Below, piece after piece: positions 52,076 through 61,070 of a DNA stretch of 64,000 bases. The translations under genes and the position numbers were made by a program. The DNA is from Cyclobacterium sp. (GTDB taxonomy: Bacteria > Bacteroidota > Bacteroidia > Cytophagales > Cyclobacteriaceae), in NCBI RefSeq assembly GCF_014762705.1, contig NZ_JABURL010000075.1, positions 1 to 64,000 of the forward strand. Direction: 5' to 3'. Each line of letters begins with the position of its first letter. Positions within the stretch are counted from its first letter, which is position 1. Below the pieces are notes generated by a model. It was given only the letters and a program-made list of their open reading frames with translations, was not told the origin of the DNA and searched no databases.

Positions 52076-52999
52076 TTATCGAAGATATTCCAATAGGTAA
52101 TACCAGCCTGCCAAAGTAAAAAATGACAGGGGTATGCCTATGCCTACCAGGAGCGAAGCAAGTTTTGGCCTGAGGTTAAAGTTAGTTGCGATGATGGATG
52201 AGGTAATCATGGAAGCCATGGCCGCTTCCATGACACTTACCTTAAAAATAAGGTTTTGCGCAGGACTATCCCCAAGTATCCAGAAATAAATCAGAAAAAT
52301 CACCAGGGGAATCAGGAATAGTTTATGCGCTAAACCAAACCAAAGGAAATTGTCTTTGATATCTTGAGGCCTGATTTTGATTTGCAGCCCTACGGCGATC
52401 AATGCTATCGGTGTAAGGGTAGCAGAAAAACTCCTCAGAACATGTTCCACCATTCCTCTGATCTCCACTTGAAACAGGTTGAGCAACAAGGCCAAAATAA
52501 AAAACAAGAAGGGTGGGAAGAGCAGCATTTTCTTAGAAATATCTCTTTTACGCATTTTTTCTTCACCATAGATGGAAGCCACAATGATGGCCAGACTGCT
52601 AACCACCAGAAATGATCCCGGCTGATCTACCAAAACAGCAATTTTCAAGCCCTCAATGCCATAAATTGCTTCTATGATAGGATAACCAACAAATCCTGTA
52701 TTGGATAGGCCCCCACATATGATCAGGCAGCCAATGGTATTTCTTTTCCAGTCAAATTTTTTTCCCAGGTAACCAAAAAGTAACCAGCTTAGGGAAAAAA
52801 CAATCCAGGCAACAGAAATGGGCAAAAGCAGGGACAAGCTGAGCTCCAGTTTGGAAATATGCAGCAGGGAAACGGCAGGCAGCACCACATAAATCAGGTA
52901 AGCATTAAGGGCTTTGGGGGCATCAGTGGGAAACTCCCGGATCCTTTGCAGTAAGATGCCCACCAAAATAGAAATGATAACAAGTAGTATGTTGGCCAT
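52076..52999 (-). CDS. AEC-family transporter (auxin efflux carrier type)
   Basis: 307 residues with about ten membrane helices in two inverted halves. Conserved crossover-type segments are CGGLSNTGFVGYPII and AIVASIYGEE in the first half, and VMEAAMASMITSSIIATNF in the second. The family exports small organic acids, and the substrate here is unknown. A -7 box at 53016-53023 puts the transcription start about 11 bp before the ATG. It is convergent with the AsmA-like gene, leaving only 2 bp between stops. Confidence 0.85.
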   Translation of the reverse strand: MANILLVIISILVGILLQRIREFPTDAPKALNAYLIYVVLPAVSLLHISKLELSLSLLLPISVAWIVFSLSWLLFGYLGKKFDWKRNTIGCLIICGGLSNTGFVGYPIIEAIYGIEGLKIAVLVDQPGSFLVVSSLAIIVASIYGEEKMRKRDISKKMLLFPPFLFFILALLLNLFQVEIRGMVEHVLRSFSATLTPIALIAVGLQIKIRPQDIKDNFLWFGLAHKLFLIPLVIFLIYFWILGDSPAQNLIFKVSVMEAAMASMITSSIIATNFNLRPKLASLLVGIGIPLSFFTLAGWYYLLEYLR

Positions 53000-53015
53000 G
53001 GGTAGATATAGGTTC

Positions 53016-53023
53016 CAAAATTA
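53016..53023 (-). promoter_or_regulatory. -7 box for the AEC transporter gene
   Basis: TAATTTTG on the minus strand matches TAnnTTTG and ends 17 bp before the ATG at 52999. No clear -33 element. Confidence 0.4.
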
Positions 53024-53072
53024 GATGAATGCGCAGGAAATACCCACGGCAGGTTAAAAAAACGCTGGAAAA

Positions 53073-53444
53073 TCAGATGTATCCAAAATGAGCTCTCTTT
53101 TGATTGAAATAAGCCTTCAGTTCGGGATACAATTTGCTTTCGGCAACAGGGATTCCCTTCAATGTTTGATTGATATTGCCCATTTCTGAATCAGGATCTA
53201 CTTCAAGGGACTCTACCAGCAAAATAAGTTCTTGAAGTGGAAGGGGACCATCGCTGTATTCTGGCTTGGTTTTGTATTCATTTCCGTAAAAGTCAATGAT
53301 TTCGAAGAAAATTTCACCATCTAGTGCAGTGGCAAAAATACAGATTTCTTCTCCCCATTGACTTTCCGGGTAGGTTAGTTTGACCAAAAGTGAACTTGCT
53401 CCTGTTCCGTTAAAGTATGTTTCCGGTTTGTAATCGAAATTCAT
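53073..53444 (-). CDS. Acidic protein of unknown function
   Basis: 123 residues with no signal peptide or membrane helix. It is acidic, with alternating strands at the start (ASSLLVKLTYPESQWG, EICIFATALDGEIFFEIID) and a helical end (ESKLYPELKAYFNQKRAHFGYI). I do not recognise the family. The sequence is free of stop codons with sensible composition and it has an upstream -7 box, so I regard it as a gene. Downstream, the AEC gene begins 73 bp away on the same strand. A tightly packed cytoplasmic role is all that can be said. Confidence 0.68.
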   Translation of the reverse strand: MNFDYKPETYFNGTGASSLLVKLTYPESQWGEEICIFATALDGEIFFEIIDFYGNEYKTKPEYSDGPLPLQELILLVESLEVDPDSEMGNINQTLKGIPVAESKLYPELKAYFNQKRAHFGYI

Positions 53445-53451
53445 CCTGGGA

Positions 53452-53459
53452 CAAATATA
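53452..53459 (-). promoter_or_regulatory. -7 box for the unknown 123-residue protein gene
   Basis: TATATTTG on the minus strand matches TAnnTTTG and ends 8 bp before the ATG at 53444, giving almost no leader. Confidence 0.38.
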
Positions 53460-53574
53460 GGAGTTTTACCAGCTAATTCGAAATGAAAAATCATTTCAGG
53501 TTAAAAGTTAGCCAAGACTAAATAAAATATAAGACATATCTTTCATTTTTGTTGTTCAGTCAGGTAATATTGTT

Positions 53575-53582
53575 TAAATTTG
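53575..53582 (+). promoter_or_regulatory. -7 box for the His-rich protein/TonB receptor pair
   Basis: TAAATTTG matches TAnnTTTG and ends 19 bp before the TTG start at 53602. A TTTG at 53548-53551 stands 23 bp upstream, slightly far for a -33 element. Confidence 0.45.
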
Positions 53583-53601
53583 GGCATTAGTACCGGATAC
53601 A

Positions 53602-53979
53602 TTGAGATTTATCAGAAAAATATTGCCCCCTGTAAGCTTTGGACTATTGGTCCTGGTCCATCTGATGCTTCTCAATAGTGTGGTTTTTTACCACGAGCAT
53701 GACCTGGAAACGGGGGAGACTATCAGGCATGCACATCCTTTTTTATCTGAAGAAGAGGAGCAAAACAGGGAGCATTCAGAAAATGAGCTCATCCTGCTGG
53801 ATATGCTTACCCATGCCCAATTCTTTGTTCCGGAGATCTGGGGTTTTATTGCTGGAGCAAGTGGAGTATTTGAGGTTCCCAGTCCGTTTATCCTTCTTGA
53901 AAGTCCTGGTCTTCAGATCAGGGAAAAGTTATCTCTTAGAGGTCCACCATTGTTTTTTTTCATTTCTTCTATGCCCTGA
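53602..53979 (+). CDS. Small His-rich secreted or anchored protein upstream of a TonB receptor
   Basis: 125 residues from a TTG start (MRFIRKILPP). One hydrophobic segment (about 10-28) is followed by a histidine/acidic region with FYHEHDLETGETIRHAHPF and REHSEN, giving six or more histidines within 40 residues, which suits metal binding. The C-terminal half is moderately hydrophobic. I do not recognise a named family. It precedes a TonB-dependent receptor by 98 bp on the same strand, so a role in metal sensing or capture for that receptor is plausible but unproven. Start choice is uncertain since no ATG is available nearby. Confidence 0.6.
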   Translation: MRFIRKILPPVSFGLLVLVHLMLLNSVVFYHEHDLETGETIRHAHPFLSEEEEQNREHSENELILLDMLTHAQFFVPEIWGFIAGASGVFEVPSPFILLESPGLQIREKLSLRGPPLFFFISSMP

Positions 53980-54077
53980 TATTGGTTTGGGCATGTCAGG
54001 ACTCACCTTTTAAAGGCTATCCCTACCGGAAAGCGATTTTGGGGGTGGTTCATTCTTTAATTCACAAAACAAAAAAC

Positions 54078-56348
54078 ATGAAAATTATACTATCCCTGAT
54101 GGTAGGCCTTTCCATTGGCCTTTCCACTGTTCAGGGGCAAAATAATGCCGTTTCCGGTACTATCAAGGATGCTGAAACCAATTTACCTTTACCCGGGGTT
54201 ACCGTTTTTATTCCAGAATTAAGCAGAGGGACCGTATCTGATGAACAGGGCTGGTTTTCGGTGGGTAATCTTCCGTCCCGGAACCTTACTTTTCAGTTTT
54301 CCTTCCTGGGATATGCTACCGAATTGTCCAAGGTAAATCCTTCCAGGCAAGAGTATCCCCTTGAAATGGCTATGGAGTCTGCAACGACCACTGTAGATGA
54401 AGTGGTGGTGTCCGGAGTGTATGTGATGGGTAGAGAAAGTTCCCCTATTTCAATTGAAAAAGTTAACAGGGGAGCTATTTTAAAGAATCCTGCACCCAGT
54501 CTGATGACAGCTTTGGCCAAAACACCTGGAGTTAGCGAGGTATCTTTAGGTCCAGGTATCAGCAAACCGGTTATAAGGGGATTGTCCTTTAGCCGGGTTT
54601 TGTCTGTTTACCAGGGGGCCAGGTTCGAAAACCAGCAATGGGGAGCAGACCATGGCTTGGGATTAACGGAGACTGGTCTTTCTGGTGTAGAAATCATCAA
54701 AGGGCCGGCATCCATCATTTACGGTTCAGGAGCCATGGCTGGAGTAGTTAACCTTATAGAAGACCCTGATGCAGCTTCCGGCGAAATAGCCGGAGATGTG
54801 AATCTCCGCATGTATGGCAATTCCCTGGGCCGACGCCTCGAGACAGGTGTTAAAGGAGCAGGAGAAAAAGGGTTTTTCTGGTCTGTCAGAGGAGCAGCCG
54901 AGTCCCATGCAGACTATTTGGATGGCTCAGGGAAGACGGTAGGAAATACCCGATTCAACACCGAAAACATCAAAGCAGGTTTGGGATTGCGGAAAAATTG
55001 GGGAGATACCCGGTTGAGGTACACTTATCTGAAACAGGAGTTGGGTATTTTGGACGAAAACAACCAGGAGCTATTGGTTACAAGCCGGAATGATAGAAGC
55101 CCTCAATTGCCGTTTCAGCAGGTTGCTGATCACTTCCTAAATTCGGAAACCAATTTATTTCTGGGAGAAGATAAGATAAAAGCGACTTTTGGATACCATT
55201 GGAATTTCAGGGAGGAGACAGAGGAGGATTTTGATCAGGTCGACTTGGGGCTCAGGCAGACCAATTTCATGTACGATATCAAGTATTATAAGTCCCTAAA
55301 TAAGGATACCGAAACCATATTCGGCATACAGGGATTTTACCTGAATACCAATAATGATGTAAATGCTGCAGAAATATTGATTCCTGATGCGACAAAAGAT
55401 GACCGTTCTGCCTATGCCCTGATCAATTATGCCAATGCCAAATGGGTTTTGCAGGGTGGCATCCGGTACGATTACCGCAAGGTCACTGCGGATGCCAGCG
55501 GAGCCAATTTTATTGATTATGGTTTTGAACTGCCTGGTTTACCTGAGGATCGGATGCTCAGCAGGTCTTTTGATGGATTGACGGCAAGTGGAGGCGCTAC
55601 TTTCAGGCCCTCTGATAAATGGAGGTTTAGGTTAAATGTAGCTTCAGGCTTCCGGGCTCCTGATTTGGCGGAACTTTATTCCAATGGCCCCCATCCCGGG
55701 ACAGCCAGATTTGAGCGGGGAAGTGCAGGTTTTGAGCGGGAGCAGAACATACAATCCGATCTGGGAATCAGGTACAGGTCTGCCGATTTCTCCTTGTCAT
55801 TGGAGGGTTTTTACAATGTGGTTAACAATTATATTTATTTTGCTCCCACCGAAGAAAAAGTGGGGGACTTGACCGTTTGGAGTTTTGAGCAGGACAATGC
55901 CAGACTGTTTGGGGGAGAGGCTTTTTTGGAGCTTCATCCTGCGGCAGTTCCCTGGCTTTCCGGAAACACTTCTTACAGTATCGTCATAGGCAGGAGGCAG
56001 TCTGATCAATCTTACCTGCCCTACATACCAGCTTTTCGCTGGAATCAGGACCTGAATTTAAGTCTTAATAGCATAGGGAAGTTATTGAATCCCTATGTAA
56101 ACCTGACAGGAAGTTTGGTATTGGATCAAAACCGTCCTGCGCCACTGGAGGATGCCACCCCTGGGTATTATCTTTTGGGTGTTCATTTGGGAAGCGGCTT
56201 CCAAATTTGGCAACAGGAGATGAATGTATTTGTGTCAGCAAATAATGTATTGAACACCAACTATCTGGACCATATGTCCTTATACAGGCCCTTCGGTATA
56301 AATCAAATAGGCAGAAACATCTCTTTGAACCTTCAGGTTAAATTTTGA
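54078..56348 (+). CDS. TonB-dependent outer membrane receptor with carboxypeptidase-regulatory-like N-terminal domain
   Basis: 756 residues from ATG 54078 (signal peptide ending VQGQ). An N-terminal regulatory-like beta domain (about 22-105; VSGTIKDAETNLPLPGVTVF) leads to a TonB-box-like DEVVVSG and a plug (about 115-225; IRGLSFSRVLSVYQG and IKGPASIIYGSGAMAG), then a 22-strand-type barrel ending in VKF, the aromatic terminus typical of outer membrane proteins. The plug holds QWGADHGLGL; a comparable Asp-His region occurs in zinc receptors of the ZnuD group. With the His-rich upstream protein this suggests metal uptake, but the ligand is not proven. Confidence 0.85.
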   Translation: MKIILSLMVGLSIGLSTVQGQNNAVSGTIKDAETNLPLPGVTVFIPELSRGTVSDEQGWFSVGNLPSRNLTFQFSFLGYATELSKVNPSRQEYPLEMAMESATTTVDEVVVSGVYVMGRESSPISIEKVNRGAILKNPAPSLMTALAKTPGVSEVSLGPGISKPVIRGLSFSRVLSVYQGARFENQQWGADHGLGLTETGLSGVEIIKGPASIIYGSGAMAGVVNLIEDPDAASGEIAGDVNLRMYGNSLGRRLETGVKGAGEKGFFWSVRGAAESHADYLDGSGKTVGNTRFNTENIKAGLGLRKNWGDTRLRYTYLKQELGILDENNQELLVTSRNDRSPQLPFQQVADHFLNSETNLFLGEDKIKATFGYHWNFREETEEDFDQVDLGLRQTNFMYDIKYYKSLNKDTETIFGIQGFYLNTNNDVNAAEILIPDATKDDRSAYALINYANAKWVLQGGIRYDYRKVTADASGANFIDYGFELPGLPEDRMLSRSFDGLTASGGATFRPSDKWRFRLNVASGFRAPDLAELYSNGPHPGTARFERGSAGFEREQNIQSDLGIRYRSADFSLSLEGFYNVVNNYIYFAPTEEKVGDLTVWSFEQDNARLFGGEAFLELHPAAVPWLSGNTSYSIVIGRRQSDQSYLPYIPAFRWNQDLNLSLNSIGKLLNPYVNLTGSLVLDQNRPAPLEDATPGYYLLGVHLGSGFQIWQQEMNVFVSANNVLNTNYLDHMSLYRPFGINQIGRNISLNLQVKF

Positions 56349-56382
56349 CCTGAAAATTAGGGAAGCATAAGCTAAATTTCAA

Positions 56383-56408
56383 TCCTCCTTCCATCTAATG
56401 GGGGAGGA
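56383..56408 (+). terminator. Hairpin after the TonB receptor gene, possible terminator
   Basis: TCCTCC...CCAT (56383-56394) pairs with ATGG...GGAGGA (56398-56408) around a 3-nt CTA loop with a small bulge. The following bases are ACATAATTATTG, so a T-tract is lacking. Confidence 0.5.
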
Positions 56409-56473
56409 ACATAATTATTGATTTTAATGCCAATCAAAATGAAAAGACAATTGGATTATAGATAGTTTAGAAG

Positions 56474-56481
56474 TAATTTTG
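56474..56481 (+). promoter_or_regulatory. -7 box upstream of glyA
   Basis: TAATTTTG matches TAnnTTTG. A near -33 element (ATTG, 56450-56453) lies 20 bp upstream. The leader to the glyA ATG would be about 84 nt. Confidence 0.42.
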
Positions 56482-56571
56482 GCATTCGAATTTGAATTAA
56501 ACCTGTTTGCATATGCCAGACCTTACCGCATTTGGCTGAGGTTTGCAGCGCTAAAATGACAAGATCATTAC

Positions 56572-57840
56572 ATGAAAAGAGATCAACTGATATTTGACCT
56601 GATCGCAAAGGAAGAAGACCGCCAAAAGAGAGGAATAGAGCTGATCGCCTCAGAAAATTTCACAAGTAAACAAGTAATGGAGGCGGCTGGCAGTGTGCTG
56701 ACCAATAAGTATGCTGAAGGACTTCCGGGAAAAAGGTACTACGGAGGCTGCGAGGTAGTTGATAGCATTGAGCAAATAGCCATAGACAGGGCAAAAGAGC
56801 TTTTTGGGGCCACATGGGCCAATGTACAGCCCCATTCCGGAGCTCAGGCCAATGCTGCCGTGTTTTTAGCCTGTCTGAATGCAGGTGATGCTATTTTGGG
56901 ATTTGACCTTTCGCACGGCGGACACCTTACCCATGGTTCTCCCGTAAATTTTTCCGGAAAATTATATGAACCACACTTTTATGGCGTGGAAGAATCAACC
57001 GGGCTGATAGACTATGATAAAGTTGAGAAAAGAGCCCTGGAAGTCAAACCCAAATTAATCATCTGTGGTGCATCTGCTTACAGCAGAGACTGGGACTATG
57101 AAAGGCTCCGGTCAGTGGCAGATCAGGTTGGAGCGATTCTATTGGCTGATATCTCTCACCCATCTGGATTGATAGCCAGGGGCTTATTGAATGATCCTCT
57201 GGAGTATTGTCATGTAGTCACAACTACCACGCATAAAACATTAAGGGGCCCCCGTGGAGGATTGATATTGATGCGGGAGGATTTTCCCAACCCGTTTGGA
57301 ATCAAAACCCCAAAAGGAGAGTTAAGAAAAATGTCATCTATTCTGGACTCAGGAGTATTTCCAGGCACACAGGGAGGGCCACTGGAGCACATCATTGCTG
57401 CAAAAGCCATTGCCTTTCAGGAAGCACTTTCTGATGAATACATGCAATATGTATTGCAGGTGAAGAAAAATGCCGCAGAAATGGCAGAAGCTTTCGTACA
57501 AAAAGGGTATCAGTTGATATCAGGAGGAACTGATAACCATCTGATGTTGATTGATTTAAGAAATAAAAACCTGACAGGTAAAATTGCGGAGGAGACCTTG
57601 GGTAAAGTGGATATTACCATTAACAAAAACATGGTACCTTTTGACACCAAATCCCCCTTCGTAACTTCAGGCATGCGGATAGGCACAGCGGCCGTGACAA
57701 CAAGAGGGTTGAAAGAAGCCGATATGAAAAAAATTGTGGAATTGATAGATCAATCGTTAATGCATCATGAAGATGATGCTGCTTTGAAGGATGTCAAAGC
57801 ATCGGTTAATGAGTGGATGGTTCAATTTCCTTTATACTAA
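56572..57840 (+). CDS. glyA: Serine hydroxymethyltransferase
   Basis: GlyA interconverts serine and glycine with tetrahydrofolate, the main source of one-carbon units. 422 residues: [51 protein letters not shown], the PLP lysine loop [14 protein letters not shown], and the conserved [12 protein letters not shown] near the end. The segment before the lysine reads [13 protein letters not shown]. Length is standard. tatC follows after 11 bp and rpiB after a further 10 bp, so the three share one transcript with a promoter near 56474. Confidence 0.98.
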   Translation: MKRDQLIFDLIAKEEDRQKRGIELIASENFTSKQVMEAAGSVLTNKYAEGLPGKRYYGGCEVVDSIEQIAIDRAKELFGATWANVQPHSGAQANAAVFLACLNAGDAILGFDLSHGGHLTHGSPVNFSGKLYEPHFYGVEESTGLIDYDKVEKRALEVKPKLIICGASAYSRDWDYERLRSVADQVGAILLADISHPSGLIARGLLNDPLEYCHVVTTTTHKTLRGPRGGLILMREDFPNPFGIKTPKGELRKMSSILDSGVFPGTQGGPLEHIIAAKAIAFQEALSDEYMQYVLQVKKNAAEMAEAFVQKGYQLISGGTDNHLMLIDLRNKNLTGKIAEETLGKVDITINKNMVPFDTKSPFVTSGMRIGTAAVTTRGLKEADMKKIVELIDQSLMHHEDDAALKDVKASVNEWMVQFPLY

Positions 57841-57851
57841 ATAAGAATTAA

Positions 57852-58697
57852 GTGGCACTTGATCAATACAAAGAAGAAGAGGAAGAAGATAACGGAATGT
57901 CCTTTTTGGACCATTTGGAACAACTTCGCTGGCATTTACTGCGTTCCATTTCTGCTATACTGGTATTCATGGTATTGGCATTTCTTTCCAAGAGCTTCGT
58001 TTTTGGCCAGGTAATCCTGGGTCCTTCCAAAATAGACTTCATCACCTACAGGGTGTTGTGTCAGGTCTCGGATTTTTTCTCCCTGCCGGCACTTTGTATT
58101 GAGAAATTGCCTTTTATTATTCAAAGCCGTCAGATGACAGGTCAGTTTTCCATGCACATTACCTCTAGTTTGGTGGTGGGGTTAATTGCAGCTTTTCCCT
58201 ACGTTTTTTGGGAAGTATGGCGGTTTATCAGTCCGGGCCTGTATGACAAGGAAAAAAATGCTGCTCGCGGCGCTGTCTTTTTTGTCAGTCTTTTGTTTTT
58301 TCTTGGAGCAGCTTTCGGTTATTATATACTTTCTCCCCTTTCTATTAATTTCCTGTCCAATTACCAATTGGATCCCTCCATTGCCAATGAATTTGACATT
58401 ACCTCCTATGTGTCCACTTTGGCCATGTTGGTATTGGCATCAGCGGTGATGTTTCAGTTGCCCATTGTCATCTATTTTCTTACCCAGGCAGGTTTGGTTT
58501 CTTCGTTGATGCTGAAGACTTACAGAAGGCATGCCATAGTGGTGATTCTGGTTTTGTCGGCATTGATTACCCCTCCGGATGTAATCAGCCAGATTCTTAT
58601 AGCCATGCCCATATTGGTGCTATATGAGGCAGGAATCATCATTGCCAAAAGATTGGAGAAAAAGCGTAGAAAAGAAGATTTAGAGAACGGATTTTAA
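57852..58697 (+). CDS. tatC: Twin-arginine translocase subunit TatC
   Basis: The membrane receptor of the Tat pathway, which binds twin-arginine signal peptides and exports folded proteins. 281 residues from a GTG start. The acidic N-terminus (QYKEEEEEDNG) leads into MSFLDHLEQLRWHLLRSI, the conserved signal-recognition segment, and then six membrane helices. The YVFWEVWRFISPGLYDKEK segment contains the diagnostic F/W and P residues. Length is slightly above the E. coli value of 258. No tatA is seen in the window. A Tat-signalled PhoX-family protein at 23.8 kb is a likely client. Confidence 0.96.
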   Translation: MALDQYKEEEEEDNGMSFLDHLEQLRWHLLRSISAILVFMVLAFLSKSFVFGQVILGPSKIDFITYRVLCQVSDFFSLPALCIEKLPFIIQSRQMTGQFSMHITSSLVVGLIAAFPYVFWEVWRFISPGLYDKEKNAARGAVFFVSLLFFLGAAFGYYILSPLSINFLSNYQLDPSIANEFDITSYVSTLAMLVLASAVMFQLPIVIYFLTQAGLVSSLMLKTYRRHAIVVILVLSALITPPDVISQILIAMPILVLYEAGIIIAKRLEKKRRKEDLENGF

Positions 58698-58707
58698 TGC
58701 ATAAGTG

Positions 58708-59142
58708 ATGTCAAAGAAAATAGCCATCGGGGGAGACCACGCAGGGTTTGCCTACAAACAGGATCTGATTAAAATATTGGAAAGTAAAGGATATGAGGTC
58801 AAGGATTTCGGGCCTTTTACCGATGAATCGGTAGATTATCCAGATTATGTACACCCATTATGCCAGGCTGTAGTTTCCGGTGAATTTTTTCGGGGAATAA
58901 TCATTTGTGGCAGTGGCAACGGTGTGGCCATTACTGCGAATAAGCATCAGGAAATCCGGGCGGCGATTTGTTGGAACGAAGAACTTGCGGCATTGGCCAG
59001 GCAGCACAATGATGCCAACCTGATTGCCATTCCCGCAAGGTTTGTGTCCTTTGAGTTGGCAGAAAAAATGGCCAGCATTTTCCTGGACACTGCTTTTGAG
59101 GGTGGAAGGCATGCCAGGAGAGTCAACAAAATACCTTGTTGA
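58708..59142 (+). CDS. rpiB: Ribose-5-phosphate isomerase B
   Basis: Interconverts ribose-5-phosphate and ribulose-5-phosphate in the pentose phosphate pathway. 144 residues from ATG 58708 (a GTG just before it is the alternative). Motifs: KIAIGGDHAGFAYK near the N-terminus with the phosphate-binding residues, EVKDFGPFTDESVDYPDY with the substrate pocket, and RGIIICGSGNGVAITANKH with the catalytic Cys-Gly-Ser-Gly. The LacAB/RpiB length is normal. It is the third gene of the glyA-tatC-rpiB run and is convergent with the large membrane protein gene. Confidence 0.95.
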   Translation: MSKKIAIGGDHAGFAYKQDLIKILESKGYEVKDFGPFTDESVDYPDYVHPLCQAVVSGEFFRGIIICGSGNGVAITANKHQEIRAAICWNEELAALARQHNDANLIAIPARFVSFELAEKMASIFLDTAFEGGRHARRVNKIPC

Positions 59143-59183
59143 ACTCCCAATCTCTTGTTTCTGATTATTCCTGTACCTGTGAT

Positions 59184-60608
59184 TTACCTGATTTTTCTGT
59201 AATGTCCAGGACCATCCTGCTGGTATAGGGATTCGAAAATGGGAATGTCTCTGACCCATTGCTCAAAGAGCTTTTCTTCGTCTATGATCAGTTCGGGTGA
59301 TTCTTTTTTGAGGTCCTGATAAATCCTTACTTTTCTTTCCATTTCGCTCATTCCGTCAAAATATATGCGGGTTAGCCTGAAATTCAGATAGGGACTTGCT
59401 GCTTTGGTTTGATAATAGATGTTTTGATTGTTTCCCAGAACCATCACTGCGGTTTCTTCCGGAATGGAAGAGCTTTCAGATAGATCGATTTTGTATCGCT
59501 TAAAGGAAGTTTCGTTTTTTTGGTAAAAAACCCAGCTATAGCCAATAAAAGGGATAATCAAAAGAAAACCATAAGCTATGGTCTGCCGGACCATTCGCTT
59601 GCTGCTAATGGTAAACAGGTGTGTGGTGAAGTATGTAATGGCCGGAATAATGGTAATAAACTGGTAGGGGCTGATCCTTTCCATTAGGAAAAATGCACTT
59701 ATATTGAAAAGCAAAAAGAACAAAAACAATTGATTTTGTTTTTGTTGGTTCACATTCATGCGGTGTGTCAGGTTATTTGAAAAATAACCGATCAGTGCCA
59801 GGGCCAATGGTAGCGAAAAAATGTATAGCAGGTCTTTTATATCCACATGATAAAGTCGGTCTATCTTCAGTCCCAAAACAACATACAAGTGGAAAAATTC
59901 GGATAAACTATCTTTCCAAAAATAATAAACAGCACAAAAAGCGATTGGCAAAAGGTATGAGGCCAGCAAAAGATTCAATTGCTGAAAAGAAAAACCGTTT
60001 ACCAATAGGCCTGTCAGGATGAGGAAAGGAAGCAGTGCCAGGTAAGAAAAATGAAAACAGAAAGCAATTCCCCCCCAAATTCCCATCAACAAAATAGAAG
60101 GAACAGGGTTAGCATTAATGGCAGTCAGCCGGAGCAGTTGCCCAAGTGCCAATAGGATAAAGGTGTTTCCCATCAATGCGGGGGATAAGGTCATGAAATC
60201 GAAGGACAGCTGGTACAGAATGACCATGATAAAAGCAGGAAGGTAGTTGGCCTCTTCATAGGCATTGATTCTAATCAGCAATTCATTGATATAAAAGACC
60301 TGAAACAAAATGAGCAAAAAGGAGATGATGGAAAAGGAAGTGAGCGAATTACCGAATAATATATGGTTTAATCCGTAGATCCAGGCAGAAAAGGGACCGG
60401 TACTGTCAATGGTATCTACAAAATGTAAATTCCCGGCGGAAAGCCTTTCTCCCAATAATTGCCATAGCAGTTCAGGTTGAGTGATGGGTATATCCATCAG
60501 GTAATAAGGAATGCGGAATAAAATGAAAAGGAAAAAGATTCCGATCATCCGCAATGGATCATTTAATTTGAAAAATTCCAGCAAGATTAGTATTTGTTTA
60601 AAACTCAA
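59184..60608 (-). CDS. Polytopic membrane protein, GT-C glycosyltransferase-like
   Basis: 474 residues with about ten to twelve hydrophobic helices and a C-terminal soluble tail (about 365-474). The first loop LSAGNLHFVDTIDSTGPFSAWIYGLN carries an acidic pair at the position expected in GT-C/PMT-type glycosyltransferases, and its organisation resembles that class. The resemblance is weak, so it is a tentative call. The start is TTG at 60608; an in-frame ATG is at 60548. Bacteroidetes DUF6427 proteins are similar in size and topology and are an alternative. The gene is divergent from rbfA across 61 bp. Confidence 0.6.
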   Translation of the reverse strand: MSFKQILILLEFFKLNDPLRMIGIFFLFILFRIPYYLMDIPITQPELLWQLLGERLSAGNLHFVDTIDSTGPFSAWIYGLNHILFGNSLTSFSIISFLLILFQVFYINELLIRINAYEEANYLPAFIMVILYQLSFDFMTLSPALMGNTFILLALGQLLRLTAINANPVPSILLMGIWGGIAFCFHFSYLALLPFLILTGLLVNGFSFQQLNLLLASYLLPIAFCAVYYFWKDSLSEFFHLYVVLGLKIDRLYHVDIKDLLYIFSLPLALALIGYFSNNLTHRMNVNQQKQNQLFLFFLLFNISAFFLMERISPYQFITIIPAITYFTTHLFTISSKRMVRQTIAYGFLLIIPFIGYSWVFYQKNETSFKRYKIDLSESSSIPEETAVMVLGNNQNIYYQTKAASPYLNFRLTRIYFDGMSEMERKVRIYQDLKKESPELIIDEEKLFEQWVRDIPIFESLYQQDGPGHYRKIR

Positions 60609-60641
60609 TATACGAAATTAAAGGTTACCCGGATATTTCAC

Positions 60642-60649
60642 TAAATTTG
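60642..60649 (+). promoter_or_regulatory. -7 box for rbfA
   Basis: TAAATTTG matches TAnnTTTG and ends 20 bp before the rbfA ATG, giving a short leader. No -33 TTTG at normal spacing. Confidence 0.45.
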
Positions 60650-60669
60650 CTAGTAATAAATATTTTAAA

Positions 60670-61059
60670 ATGGAAAGTAAGAGACAGCAAAAATATTCCA
60701 AATTGATTCAAAAAGAGTTGGGGGAAATATTTCAACGCGAAGGAAAGCCATTGGTAGGTAAGGCTATGGTAACCGTGACCAGGGTTTTGATAAGCCCTGA
60801 TCTGGGAGTAGCCAAGGTAAACCTCAGTTTTTTATTGGCCGATAACGATGCACTTTTTTCCAGGATCAATGATAACAAGGGACAGATTAGGAAGTTTCTG
60901 GGAAATAGGATTGGTAAATCTGTGAGGATTATTCCTGAGCTGGTTTTTTACCTGGATGAATCTGCCGCCTATGCCCAGCATATGGATGAAGTTATTTCCA
61001 AATTGGATATTCCGGAAGATGCGGATGAGGATGAATCCGATGATGAGATTAATGACTAG
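60670..61059 (+). CDS. rbfA: Ribosome-binding factor A
   Basis: RbfA is a cold-shock 30S assembly factor needed for 16S 5'-end maturation. 129 residues with the KH-like fold: KYSKLIQKELGEIFQRE, LISPDLGVAKVNLSFLL, and the RFLRxxIG-type segment KFLGNRIGKSVRIIPELVFYLDESA. A long acidic tail (about 110-129, EDADEDESDDEIND) extends beyond E. coli RbfA and is common in Bacteroidetes. The LolE-like permease gene follows 11 bp downstream, an order often kept in this phylum. Confidence 0.95.
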   Translation: MESKRQQKYSKLIQKELGEIFQREGKPLVGKAMVTVTRVLISPDLGVAKVNLSFLLADNDALFSRINDNKGQIRKFLGNRIGKSVRIIPELVFYLDESAAYAQHMDEVISKLDIPEDADEDESDDEIND

Positions 61060-61070
61060 TTAAAAATCAT

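Noticed and set aside
53982-54077. N-terminal extension of the TonB receptor beyond the signal peptide.
   Set aside because: The ATG at 54078 starts a standard signal peptide; the upstream in-frame residues are not signal-like.
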